NCBI GenBank assembly: GCA_044353195.1
Contig: JBILCJ010000057.1
Coordinates: forward strand, 1-11,663
From: UBA4416 sp044353195
Lineage (GTDB): Bacteria; Bacteroidota; Bacteroidia; B-17B0; Aurantibacillaceae
Reading direction: 5' to 3'
Length of the DNA stretch: 11,663 bases
Shown here one piece after another: positions 1 through 7,436 of this stretch. The notes beneath the pieces were generated by a model. That model was not told the origin of the DNA and made no database searches. It saw nothing but the letters and a program-made list of their open reading frames with translations. Made by a program: the position numbers and the translations under genes. Each line of letters opens with the position of its first letter. Position 1 is the stretch's first letter.

Positions 1-136
1 TTGTTATTTTTATTTGATACGTATATCCATACAGCCATTTATAGGTAATTTCTCCAGCCCTATTGTGTGTTGCATCTGCTTGTTTAACAAAAGCAAACAG
101 TGTAAGTAGAATAGCTATAAATTTCAAAGGGCGCAT
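1..136 (-). CDS. N-terminal fragment of a secreted gliding-motility-associated-type protein (runs off left edge)
   Basis: Only the first 45 codons are visible, read from an ATG at 136 down to the window edge. The product starts with a signal peptide (basic MRPLK, hydrophobic core at residues 5-16, likely cleavage near ADA at 20-22). It is followed by THNRAGEITYKW at residues 23-34. That segment is typical of the mature N-terminus of large Bacteroidota surface proteins that end in a gliding-motility-associated C-terminal (T9SS type B) domain; this is recalled family knowledge, and the C-terminus is outside the window. The start lies 12 bases after the stop of the T9SS gene at 149-2017, same strand, so the two are probably co-transcribed. 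No Shine-Dalgarno sequence is evident. The signal peptide is secure; the full architecture is inferred. Confidence 0.7.
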   Translation of the reverse strand, partial: MRPLKFIAILLTLFAFVKQADATHNRAGEITYKWLYGYTYQIKIT

Positions 137-148
137 AGGGATCAGAAC

Positions 149-2017
149 TTATTGCTTAATAATTTTTTTAGTTATGTTGGTGTTATTATTTCCTGTAATT
201 TTTAAAAAATAAATGCCAGTATTTACATCTCTTAAACTAAACTGAAATGTATTTTGATTTAATTTTATCCAATCTCTCATCAATACGGTAACCAATTTTC
301 CTTGTACATCAACTAATTCAAAAGTCATGTACTCAGGTTTGGTAATGGTGAAATCCACACTAATTAGGTCTTGCGCTGGATTTGGAAAAAGTAAAACGGA
401 TGGTTGGTTTTTGACTGATTCGTTAACACCTAAAACTTGATTCGCGTCTAAACCAATTTGAGCAATCCAAGCTGCGTGCACATATTTATAAACTGTATTG
501 TACTGATAACTGTAATAGCCGCTTATCCAAACTTGACCAGGTTTATTATATCGACGCTGTGAACCACTATAATCTCCCCATCTTTCAAGGTTACTAGATA
601 ATAAATCTATGGTTTTTAATCCATTTTTTATTCTCAAAATAGGCGAAAAATTCCCAAGAGCATCGGCTCTCATAGCTGAGCAACCTGCAAATACCTTTGG
701 CGAACTATGGTTGAAATTGATAATGGCTGTATTATCTATGGCACTATTACCAGCATAGGAAATATTAGGATAACCAAAATCCATCGTATCATTTGCAATA
801 ATATAACCTTTTGCAATAGGGCTAGCGCTTTGGGGATTAGTCACAACTCCATAATAAGCAGTAACTTGGTTATTAGCTGGATTTTTTGTGTTGTGAACAT
901 ATTGAATCATATTGTTTTCATAAAAGGCGCCTAAGGTTCTCGCATCATTACACGCTAAAGACTGCGTAGAAATTGCTGTTCCGAGTGTATTTGGTTGCCT
1001 ACCAGCAGGAGGGAAATAATAGGGCTGATTACTCACTAATGCTTTTACTGTTACTGTATTTGTTGGTGCGCCAATTGTGTCTGTTACGTTTACTAAAAAA
1101 ACAGTGTCGTTCATGGATGCGAAATTTCGATTCGAGATAAAATACATATTAGGTTTATACAATTTACTTCCGCCTTTAGCAGGGCATAAATTTCTAATTG
1201 ACTTTGAACCATATTTAATATTATAATGCATAAAGGCACCTAAAGGCAATCCAGCGTAACCACTATCTTTTTTTATTTGCCAAATAACGGTTTCAACAAA
1301 GCCAGTTTGCCATGAACTATCATTACGCAATAAATTAATACTTAAAAATAATTCTTTCTCTGTCATTGCCAACATAGGGTAATCACTCCAAAGGTTATTA
1401 TTTAAAGGATTTCCAGGCAATGTATATAAATTCCAAGCTCCGTTTGGATTATTTGTTTGTGAAAAACCAAAAATTAATTTACTCGTGGTATCTACAAAGC
1501 CCGTAAAACACATAAAAATAAAACGGTCTGATTTTGGATCATATAAAACCTTTGGATCAGATTCTTGATGTTTACTATTGACTGGTGCAGTGAAAGCTGC
1601 TAACGATTTAATAGCAGAAGCAACGCCGGTATTGATGTTCTTAATATAAATATTTGTATTAACGACCGACATAACAAATCCCGAATCAGAAATAGCAATG
1701 TCGTTATCATTTGGGGTGCTTGAACCCCACGGATTTCCCATAGCGCTATAACCTAAAGCTAAATTCGGCAAAACAGTTGTTTGTTGACTTGCATTGGCTT
1801 GACTTTTATTTTCTGGATAATGATATTGAACCATTTTTTCAGAACCTGGTTTTGGCATTTCTTTCACAAGCATAACAGGTGCAAAATCTTGAGAAATGCT
1901 CTCAAAATTAATTGTTGCTTGCTTGTTAAAAACAAACTGCTTTCTAGAACTGGTAGATTGAGCGATTGTCATTAAAAAGCAAAGGCCAAAGCATAAAGTA
2001 TAAAGTTGTTTTTTCAT
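149..2017 (-). CDS. T9SS-secreted putative beta-propeller protein with type A C-terminal sorting domain
   Basis: The 622-residue product begins with a signal peptide (KK at 2-3, hydrophobic core 5-18, likely cleavage A19|Q20). It ends with a Por-secretion-tail sorting domain at about 540-622: FPNPAQD at 544-550, VDVQGKLV at 569-576, TGIYFLKI at 600-607 and a terminal KKIIKQ. It should therefore cross the outer membrane by the type IX system and be surface-attached or released. The middle (about 85-525) has repeated short beta-strand-like units, including DPKVLYDPKSDRFIFM at 154-169 and RWGDYSG at 479-485. These resemble secreted propeller-like proteins of this phylum, but I cannot assign an enzymatic activity. 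No catalytic motif is apparent. The gene is divergent from kup and is followed by another secreted-protein gene. Secretion route is near certain; fold is inferred. Confidence 0.85.
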   Translation of the reverse strand: MKKQLYTLCFGLCFLMTIAQSTSSRKQFVFNKQATINFESISQDFAPVMLVKEMPKPGSEKMVQYHYPENKSQANASQQTTVLPNLALGYSAMGNPWGSSTPNDNDIAISDSGFVMSVVNTNIYIKNINTGVASAIKSLAAFTAPVNSKHQESDPKVLYDPKSDRFIFMCFTGFVDTTSKLIFGFSQTNNPNGAWNLYTLPGNPLNNNLWSDYPMLAMTEKELFLSINLLRNDSSWQTGFVETVIWQIKKDSGYAGLPLGAFMHYNIKYGSKSIRNLCPAKGGSKLYKPNMYFISNRNFASMNDTVFLVNVTDTIGAPTNTVTVKALVSNQPYYFPPAGRQPNTLGTAISTQSLACNDARTLGAFYENNMIQYVHNTKNPANNQVTAYYGVVTNPQSASPIAKGYIIANDTMDFGYPNISYAGNSAIDNTAIINFNHSSPKVFAGCSAMRADALGNFSPILRIKNGLKTIDLLSSNLERWGDYSGSQRRYNKPGQVWISGYYSYQYNTVYKYVHAAWIAQIGLDANQVLGVNESVKNQPSVLLFPNPAQDLISVDFTITKPEYMTFELVDVQGKLVTVLMRDWIKLNQNTFQFSLRDVNTGIYFLKITGNNNTNITKKIIKQ

Positions 2018-2220
2018 TCTATTATCTTACATTAAATTTACTTTAAAAGTAAAGAAAATAAAACAGAAAAAAGAAAACATTTTTTATCTAAAATCCTAAA
2101 AAAGTAAAAGGTTAGGCCACTTTTGTGCTACTAAAAATATTTTTAAATTATTTTATCAAATTATGACTTTACGTTTAGAATAGTTGTAATTTTACTTTCC
2201 TAAACAAAAACAACTATTTA
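2018..2220. promoter_or_regulatory. Divergent intergenic region between the T9SS gene and kup
   Basis: About 200 bases of very AT-rich sequence separate two divergently transcribed genes, so promoters for both must lie here. On the minus strand a near-match to the Bacteroidota -7 box TAnnTTTG (TACTTTTA, 2044-2051) lies 27 bases before the T9SS gene, without a clear -33 TTG. On the plus strand TACGTTTA at 2170-2177 is an equally weak candidate for kup. No open reading frame, RNA structure or riboswitch was recognised. Confidence 0.35.
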
Positions 2221-4176
2221 ATGAGCTCTTCTAATCATGGCCATGTAAGTAAAGTTACGATGGCAGGTCTTATTGTTACTCTCGGAATTATTTATGGCGA
2301 CATTGGAACTTCACCACTTTATGTAATGAGTGCCATTATTGGTAAAAGCGTGATTGATATAGATATTGTTAAAGGAGGTATCTCTTGTATTTTTTGGACG
2401 CTAACATTACAAACCACAGTTAAATATGTTATTCTAACTCTTCAAGCAGATAATAAAGGAGAGGGCGGTATTTTTTCTTTATATACATTGGTTAAACGAA
2501 CAAAATTTAAATGGTTGTTAGTTCCAGCAATTATTGGAGGAAGCGCATTATTAGCAGATGGTATTATTACGCCTCCCATTTCAGTTTCATCAGCGATTGA
2601 AGGATTAAAAGTATATAACGCTGAATTAAATACAGTGCCAATTGTTATTGGTATTTTGTGTGGCTTATTTTTTATTCAACAATTTGGAACGAGTTTTATT
2701 GGTAAATTTTTTGGTCCGATGATGATGGTTTGGTTCTTAATGTTAGCTGTTTTAGGGGTATATCAAATGAGTCATAATTGGGCTATTTTATCATCGTTAA
2801 ATCCATATTATGCTTATCATTTATTACAAATACATCCTTCTGGCTATTTAATTTTAGGAGCTGTTTTTTTATGTACAACAGGAGCCGAGGCTTTGTATTC
2901 AGATTTAGGACATTGTGGTAAACAAAATATTCGTATTTCTTGGATATTTGTAAAAACAACTTTAGTATTAAACTATTTCGGTCAAGGCGCTTGGCTTATT
3001 GCCCATCAAGGACAAACATTAGATTCATTTAAATCCAGTAACCCTTTTTATGCGATTATGCCTGAAGGTTTTTTACCTTATGGAATAATTATCGCTACAA
3101 TGGCAGCTGTTATTGCATCTCAAGCATTAATAAGTGGCTCATTTAGTTTAATTAACGAAGCCATGCGATTAAATTTATGGCCCAAAGTACGCGTAAAATA
3201 TCCTTCTGTATTAAAAGGTCAATTATATATTCCATCCATCAACTGGCTATTGCTTGCTGGATGTATTGGTGTAGTTTTATACTTTAGAAAAGAAGAAAAT
3301 ATGCAGGCAGCTTATGGTTTAGCTATAGTATTATGTATGTTGATGACAACAACCTTGCTTAATTTTTATATGCACATGAAACGTATGAATCCATTTTTAA
3401 TTTACTTCGTTATTGCTGTATATATAGTTATTGAGTTTGCATTTATGGCTGCAAATCTTAGTAAGTTCTCTCATGGTGGATGGATTACACTTTTAATATC
3501 AAGTGTTTTAATGGCAGTAATGGCCATTTGGTATTTAGCAAAGAAAATCAGAAACCGATATACTGACATCGTAAAATTATCTGAACATCAGCAAAAATTA
3601 GTTGACTTAAGTAATGATGATTCCATTCCAAAATATGCGACACATTTAGTGTATATGACAAGCGCAAATAATCCAGAAGAAATAGAATCTAAAGTAATTT
3701 ATTCGATATTACAAAAACGACCTAAACGTGCTGATATCTATTGGTTTGTGCACGTGGATGTGATGGACGAACCGTATCGTATGGATTATAAAGTAACGCA
3801 TGTGGCAGCAGACGATATCATTCGCGTTGATTTTAGATTAGGGTTTAGAGTAGCGCCAAAAGTAAATTTAATGTTTAGAAAAGTGGTTGAAGATTTAGTG
3901 AAAAATAAAGAGGTAGATATTACAAGTCGATACGAATCTTTAAATAAAAATAATATTATCGGTGACTTTAAATTTGTCGTTCTAGAGAAATTCTTGTCTT
4001 ATGAAAACGAATTACCATTGTTTGAAAAAATAATTTTGAACGCCTACTTCTTCTTGAAACGATTTAGTTTAAGTGAGGCAAAAGCATTTGGATTGGATAG
4101 TAGTTCGGTGAAAATTGAGAAATTTCCTATGGTTATTAGTCCAGCAAAAGAATGTAACTTACACCGAATACTTTAA
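2221..4176 (+). CDS. kup: Kup-family potassium uptake transporter
   Basis: This is a low-affinity K+ uptake permease (K+/H+ symporter of the KUP/HAK/KT family) in the inner membrane. The 651-residue product is close to the E. coli Kup length of 622. The family signature GDIGTSPLY is at 26-34, followed by ADNKGEGGIFSLYTL at 76-90 and LADGIITPPISVSSAIEGL at 111-129, all hallmark Kup blocks. About twelve hydrophobic segments fill residues 15-440, and a hydrophilic cytosolic domain covers about 441-651. The ATG at 2221 places the first membrane helix at the usual distance and has no upstream Shine-Dalgarno sequence, as is common in Bacteroidota. It stands alone behind the divergent intergenic region, with 65 bases before bactofilin. 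No ydaO-type riboswitch is seen upstream. Nothing appears truncated. Confidence 0.97.
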   Translation: MSSSNHGHVSKVTMAGLIVTLGIIYGDIGTSPLYVMSAIIGKSVIDIDIVKGGISCIFWTLTLQTTVKYVILTLQADNKGEGGIFSLYTLVKRTKFKWLLVPAIIGGSALLADGIITPPISVSSAIEGLKVYNAELNTVPIVIGILCGLFFIQQFGTSFIGKFFGPMMMVWFLMLAVLGVYQMSHNWAILSSLNPYYAYHLLQIHPSGYLILGAVFLCTTGAEALYSDLGHCGKQNIRISWIFVKTTLVLNYFGQGAWLIAHQGQTLDSFKSSNPFYAIMPEGFLPYGIIIATMAAVIASQALISGSFSLINEAMRLNLWPKVRVKYPSVLKGQLYIPSINWLLLAGCIGVVLYFRKEENMQAAYGLAIVLCMLMTTTLLNFYMHMKRMNPFLIYFVIAVYIVIEFAFMAANLSKFSHGGWITLLISSVLMAVMAIWYLAKKIRNRYTDIVKLSEHQQKLVDLSNDDSIPKYATHLVYMTSANNPEEIESKVIYSILQKRPKRADIYWFVHVDVMDEPYRMDYKVTHVAADDIIRVDFRLGFRVAPKVNLMFRKVVEDLVKNKEVDITSRYESLNKNNIIGDFKFVVLEKFLSYENELPLFEKIILNAYFFLKRFSLSEAKAFGLDSSSVKIEKFPMVISPAKECNLHRIL

Positions 4177-4205
4177 CTTAATGTTATAATTTGTGATTGT
4201 AATTG

Positions 4206-4221
4206 CGAATATTTATATTCG
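4206..4221. repeat. Short AT-rich inverted repeat between kup and bactofilin
   Basis: CGAATAT (4206-4212) and ATATTCG (4215-4221) are perfect 7-base arms separated by two bases. The repeat lies 30 bases after the kup stop and 20 bases before the bactofilin ATG. It has no T-run after it, so it is not a convincing terminator. An operator or chance palindrome in AT-rich DNA are both possible. Confidence 0.3.
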
Positions 4222-4241
4222 TATATCAAATTATTAAAAAT

Positions 4242-4655
4242 ATGTTTCAAAAATCAAGCAAAAACAATTCGACTGAATCTGTTTCTATTAATTTAATAGG
4301 AAATGGAACTGCTATAACTGGAGATATTAAATCAAGTGGGGATATTCGAATTGACGGAATACTAAACGGGAACATTACCATTAATGGTAAACTAGTTATT
4401 GGTTCTACAGGTAAAATTGAAGGAAATATCATCTGTCAAAATGCAGATATTTCAGGAGAAATAAAAGGAAAAATTAATGTAAGCGAATTACTTATTTTAA
4501 AATCAAGCGCTAAACTTGTCGGCGATATTATTACAGGTAAAATTTCAATAGAACCAAACGCAACATTTACAGGCTCTTGTAATATGGGTGCGGTAGTAAA
4601 AAACATATCTCATGCCAACGAAGCAACCACTGAAACAACAACAAAAACCGCTTAA
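4242..4655 (+). CDS. Bactofilin (polymer-forming cytoskeletal protein)
   Basis: Bactofilins self-assemble without nucleotides into filaments that scaffold envelope and cell-wall enzymes. The 137-residue product has the short family profile: a disordered N-terminal tail (1-14), then a right-handed beta-helix core (about 15-125) built from repeating turns such as GDIRIDGILNGNITINGKL, GKIEGNI and GEIKGKI, and a Thr/Glu-rich tail. The open frame extends upstream to a TTG at 4203, but I choose the ATG at 4242. It gives the typical MFQK-like bactofilin start, and the added 13 residues look like translated intergenic DNA. Its last 44 bases overlap the atpZ-like gene in another frame. In many Bacteroidota a bactofilin precedes AtpZ and the ATP synthase genes; that order is kept here only in part. 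Confidence 0.93.
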   Translation: MFQKSSKNNSTESVSINLIGNGTAITGDIKSSGDIRIDGILNGNITINGKLVIGSTGKIEGNIICQNADISGEIKGKINVSELLILKSSAKLVGDIITGKISIEPNATFTGSCNMGAVVKNISHANEATTETTTKTA

Positions 4656-4848
4656 CGCTTACGCAAAATATAGTAGCCTTGGTATTCAAATGGGTTTGAT
4701 AATTGGAGGTGGCTCTTATGGTGGATTTAAATTAGACGAACATTATGCAAATAAAACACCTGTTTTTACAATCATACTGAGTCTTTTATCCATCGCACTT
4801 TCTATGTACATTCTATTAAAGGATTTTATAAAACCGACTAAAAAATGA
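4612..4848 (+). CDS. atpZ: AtpZ/AtpI-family F1Fo-ATPase accessory membrane protein
   Basis: The 78-residue product has a hydrophilic Gln/Lys-rich N-terminus (1-16) and two membrane helices (about 22-41 and 51-70). Between and within them is the family pattern G(I)QMG...GGGSYGGFKLDEH at about 24-44, including the Gly-rich helix ending in the conserved LD. In characterised systems AtpZ and AtpI act as small hairpin membrane proteins linked to ATP synthase assembly or Mg2+/Ca2+ transport; the role here is inferred from family. The ATG at 4612 lies 44 bases inside the bactofilin gene. The stop overlaps the next start in an ATGA (4845-4848), which predicts translational coupling. No atpB or other Fo/F1 gene follows in this window, which is unusual for this gene. 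Confidence 0.85.
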   Translation: MPTKQPLKQQQKPLNAYAKYSSLGIQMGLIIGGGSYGGFKLDEHYANKTPVFTIILSLLSIALSMYILLKDFIKPTKK

Positions 4849-5225
4849 ATCACAAAAAATATTATTTGCAACTTGTCATCATTTGCATTGGAACATTATT
4901 GTTATCATTTGAATTATCGAAACTACCTACTCCTTATTTTTTAAGCTCACATTATTGGATTCCAACATTGTTTTTTTTAATCACAACTTTATTAATTAAT
5001 AAACTTTTAACCAATGGAGACAAAGCTTCCAAAGAATTTGTTTTTAAAACTTTAGCCATGAGTATGGCTCGATTATTAGGATGTATGATATGTGTTTTCA
5101 TATACTCACTCGTAAATAAAACAGGTGCATTAGCCTTCACTTGTCATTTTATGATTTCTTACATAGTTTTTACTGTATTTGAATTATCATTTCTATTAAA
5201 ATACATCAAACAACCATCAAACTAA
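4845..5225 (+). CDS. Small four-helix membrane protein, AtpI-like, of the ATP synthase leader region
   Basis: The 126-residue product has about four hydrophobic segments, near residues 8-25, 37-55, 75-91 and 95-119, and short polar ends. It matches in size, topology and position the poorly characterised protein usually found between atpZ and atpB in Bacteroidota, including an end of the type FMISYIVFTVFELSFLL (102-118). It may be a divergent AtpI, a helper for c-ring assembly; this is inference from topology and gene order, not from a diagnostic motif. Its start overlaps the atpZ stop by four bases (ATGA), so it is probably translated from the same message. The next gene, 24 bases downstream, is a peptidase rather than atpB. 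Confidence 0.75.
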   Translation: MNHKKYYLQLVIICIGTLLLSFELSKLPTPYFLSSHYWIPTLFFLITTLLINKLLTNGDKASKEFVFKTLAMSMARLLGCMICVFIYSLVNKTGALAFTCHFMISYIVFTVFELSFLLKYIKQPSN

Positions 5226-5249
5226 ATTTATAACAATAAAAAAATAAGT

Positions 5250-6416
5250 ATGATAAAAAACCTATTAATTGCCGCATCACTAAGTTTCTCTATTGTTTGT
5301 AGCGCACAAACTAAAACAAACACAAAAGGGAGTGAATACCAATTTACAATTGTAAAAAATTTAGATGCCACAGATGTACAAAATCAAAATCAAACTAGTA
5401 CTTGCTGGTCATTTTCTAGTTTGTCTTTTTTTGAAAGCGAACTCATGAGAATGGGAAAAGGAAAAGAATTTAATTTATCTGAAATGTTTGTAGTAAGAAA
5501 AACCTATCCACTTAAAGCAGATAATTATGTAAGAATGCATGGTTGCAATAACATGGCTGAAGGAGGTGGATTTCCAGATGTGTTAAATGTTATTCGAAAA
5601 TATGGTATGGTTCCAGAAGAAATCTATACAGGGAAAAAAAACATAAAAGACCCACACAATCATTCGTTATTAGAATCTAATCTAAAAGCTGTTTTAAAGT
5701 CAACGATTGATGAAAAAAACCCAAAAATTGATTTTGAAGCTATGCATCAAATTGTTGAAAATACATGTGACGCCTATTTAGGTAAAACTCCAGATAAATT
5801 TAATTATAAAGGAAAAGAGTATACACCGAAAACCTACTCAGAAGCACTTGGTATTAATCCCGACGACTATATTATCTTAACATCATTTTCTCATCATCCC
5901 TTTTATTCAAAATTTGTTTTAGAAATTCCTGACAATTGGAATTGGGAATTAGCAAATAATGTTCCTTTAAACGATTTACAAGAAACCATGCAATATGCTA
6001 TTAATAATGGCTATACCATTGCTTGGGGTGCTGATATTAGTGAAAAAGGATTTCGCTTTAAAGATGGTTTAGCGCTTGTTCCTCAAACACCATTTCAAGA
6101 AATGACCGAAGAGCAAAAATTAGACATGGTTAAAAAACCTCAACCTCAACTTCCAATCACACAAGAATTACGTCAACAAGCGTTTAATAATTACGAAACA
6201 CAAGATGATCATGGCATGCATATTGTAGGTATAGCCAAAGATCAACTAAACACACCTTATTACATTGTAAAAAATTCTTGGGGAAAAGATCGAAATGAAT
6301 GTGATGGTTATTTTTATGCGTCAGAGAACTATGTACTTTACAAAACAACAAGTATTATGATTCATAAAAAAGGAATACCCTCAAGCATTGCAAAAAAACT
6401 AGGAATCACACAATAA
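5250..6416 (+). CDS. Secreted C1B cysteine peptidase (bleomycin hydrolase / aminopeptidase C-like)
   Basis: This is a papain-superfamily peptidase of family C1B. The catalytic Cys52 lies in NQTSTCWSFSS (48-58), with the oxyanion Gln equivalent a few residues earlier. The catalytic His is probably His321 in DDHGMHIVG (319-327), and Asn342 lies in KNSWG (341-345). The block EGGGFPDVLNVIRKYGMVPEE (104-124) is also typical of C1B enzymes. A signal peptide (MIKNLL, hydrophobic to about 17, cleavage near SA19|Q20) implies export to the periplasm or beyond, whereas classical bleomycin hydrolases are cytosolic. The Cys at 17 is not in a proper lipobox. There is no T9SS sorting domain. The product has 388 residues, shorter than the roughly 450 of cytosolic homologues, consistent with the secreted Bacteroidota subgroup. 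It lies 24 bases after the AtpI-like gene and may be in the same transcript. All three catalytic residues appear intact, so it should be active. Confidence 0.92.
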   Translation: MIKNLLIAASLSFSIVCSAQTKTNTKGSEYQFTIVKNLDATDVQNQNQTSTCWSFSSLSFFESELMRMGKGKEFNLSEMFVVRKTYPLKADNYVRMHGCNNMAEGGGFPDVLNVIRKYGMVPEEIYTGKKNIKDPHNHSLLESNLKAVLKSTIDEKNPKIDFEAMHQIVENTCDAYLGKTPDKFNYKGKEYTPKTYSEALGINPDDYIILTSFSHHPFYSKFVLEIPDNWNWELANNVPLNDLQETMQYAINNGYTIAWGADISEKGFRFKDGLALVPQTPFQEMTEEQKLDMVKKPQPQLPITQELRQQAFNNYETQDDHGMHIVGIAKDQLNTPYYIVKNSWGKDRNECDGYFYASENYVLYKTTSIMIHKKGIPSSIAKKLGITQ

Positions 6417-6466
6417 GGTTAAACACATACTTCGAACAATTTCATCATTATTAAATATTATCAACT

Positions 6467-7384
6467 ATGGAAGAACAGACAAACTCAGAACAAAAAAAAC
6501 CTAAATTATTATGGATTTTTATTACTGTGCTAACTTTGACAAACTGTGTAACGCTTTGGCTTTATTTACAAGAAAAGGCAAGTGTGAAAGAAACAATTGT
6601 GTTAAAGGAAGAGGTTATTGTAGAACGTGACAATGTGAAAAATGACTTACTACAACTTCAAAAAGATTTTAGTTCGTTAGAAACAAACGACGAAGCCTTA
6701 AAAACAGAAATTGAAGCTAAAAAAGCGGAAATAGCCACTTTATTAATCGATGCTGAGAAACACAAAGGTGATGCACGAATAATTTCGAAATTAAGAAAAG
6801 AATCCGAAACACTTCGTCAAATTATGCGTGGCTATGTGCGAACAATTGATTCATTGGGAACATTAAATAAAAATTTAATTGTAGAAAAAAATAGCGTGCT
6901 TAGAGACTTAGCATCAGAGAAAGGTAAAATTACTAACCTTAATAAAGAGAAGGAAGACTTAAATGCAACTATTCAAAAAGGCTCTATTTTGTCTTGCTTT
7001 AATGTTTCTGCAAAAGGTGTTAAATTTAAAAGCGGTGGAAAAAAAGAAATACAAACATCTAAAGCATCAAAAACTGAAAAAATAAAAGTTTCATTTTCTT
7101 TGGGAGAAAATAAAATTGCAAAAAGTGGCGAAAAAACAGTGTTTGTTCGTGTTATAACTCCGGATGGAAAAGAAATGGCTAAAAGTTATGATGATAATTA
7201 CCGATTTAAATTTAATAAGTCAAGTGGTTATTTTGCCGGAAAAGAAACACTTAACTATGCTAATTCAGAAATTAGTGGTGTAACATACTGCGAAGGACAA
7301 GGCGAATTAGTGCCAGGAAATTATATCATCGAAATTACTTGTGATGGCGTTGTCATAGCAAACACAACGTTACGTTTAGATTAA
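6467..7384 (+). CDS. Membrane-anchored coiled-coil protein of unknown function
   Basis: The 305-residue product has a short polar N-terminus and one membrane helix (about 14-34). A long charged coiled coil follows (about 38-168; heptad-rich, many Glu, Lys and Leu), then a globular C-terminal domain (about 170-305) rich in alternating beta-type residues, including KSGEKTVFVRVITPDGKEMA. The orientation is probably N-in, with the coiled coil and C-domain in the periplasm. Similar proteins are widespread in Bacteroidota and are sometimes labelled chromosome-partitioning proteins merely because of the coiled coil; I see no nucleotide-binding motif to support that. It lies 50 bases after the secreted peptidase, on the same strand, and ends 26 bases before a strong terminator, so it is the likely last gene of that transcription unit. 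Function unknown. Confidence 0.85.
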   Translation: MEEQTNSEQKKPKLLWIFITVLTLTNCVTLWLYLQEKASVKETIVLKEEVIVERDNVKNDLLQLQKDFSSLETNDEALKTEIEAKKAEIATLLIDAEKHKGDARIISKLRKESETLRQIMRGYVRTIDSLGTLNKNLIVEKNSVLRDLASEKGKITNLNKEKEDLNATIQKGSILSCFNVSAKGVKFKSGGKKEIQTSKASKTEKIKVSFSLGENKIAKSGEKTVFVRVITPDGKEMAKSYDDNYRFKFNKSSGYFAGKETLNYANSEISGVTYCEGQGELVPGNYIIEITCDGVVIANTTLRLD

Positions 7385-7410
7385 GTTCTTAAAATTGATA
7401 CCTACAAAAT

Positions 7411-7436
7411 AGCTCAGAATTTTCTGGGCTTTTTTT
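7411..7436 (+). terminator. Intrinsic terminator between convergent genes
   Basis: AGCTCAG (7411-7417) pairs with CTGGGCT (7424-7430), with one G-U pair in the RNA, around a six-base loop. It is followed directly by six T residues (7431-7436). It ends the plus-strand transcript of the coiled-coil gene. The T-run overlaps the last bases of the minus-strand gene at 7435-8034. A shorter T stretch on the minus side means it may also act weakly in that direction. Confidence 0.82.

Noticed and set aside
707..934. Plus-strand frames inside the T9SS gene (707-934 and 1781-1975)
   Set aside because: They are antisense shadows of a long, well-supported minus-strand gene and have no recognisable features.
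4203..4241. TTG start 39 bases upstream for bactofilin
   Set aside because: The extra 13 residues are hydrophobic and unlike bactofilin N-termini, and they overlap an intergenic palindrome. The ATG at 4242 is a normal start.
5300..5302. Lipoprotein signal at Cys17 of the C1B peptidase
   Set aside because: The residues before the Cys (SIV) do not form a lipobox with a small residue at -1. A signal peptidase I site after Ala19 fits better.
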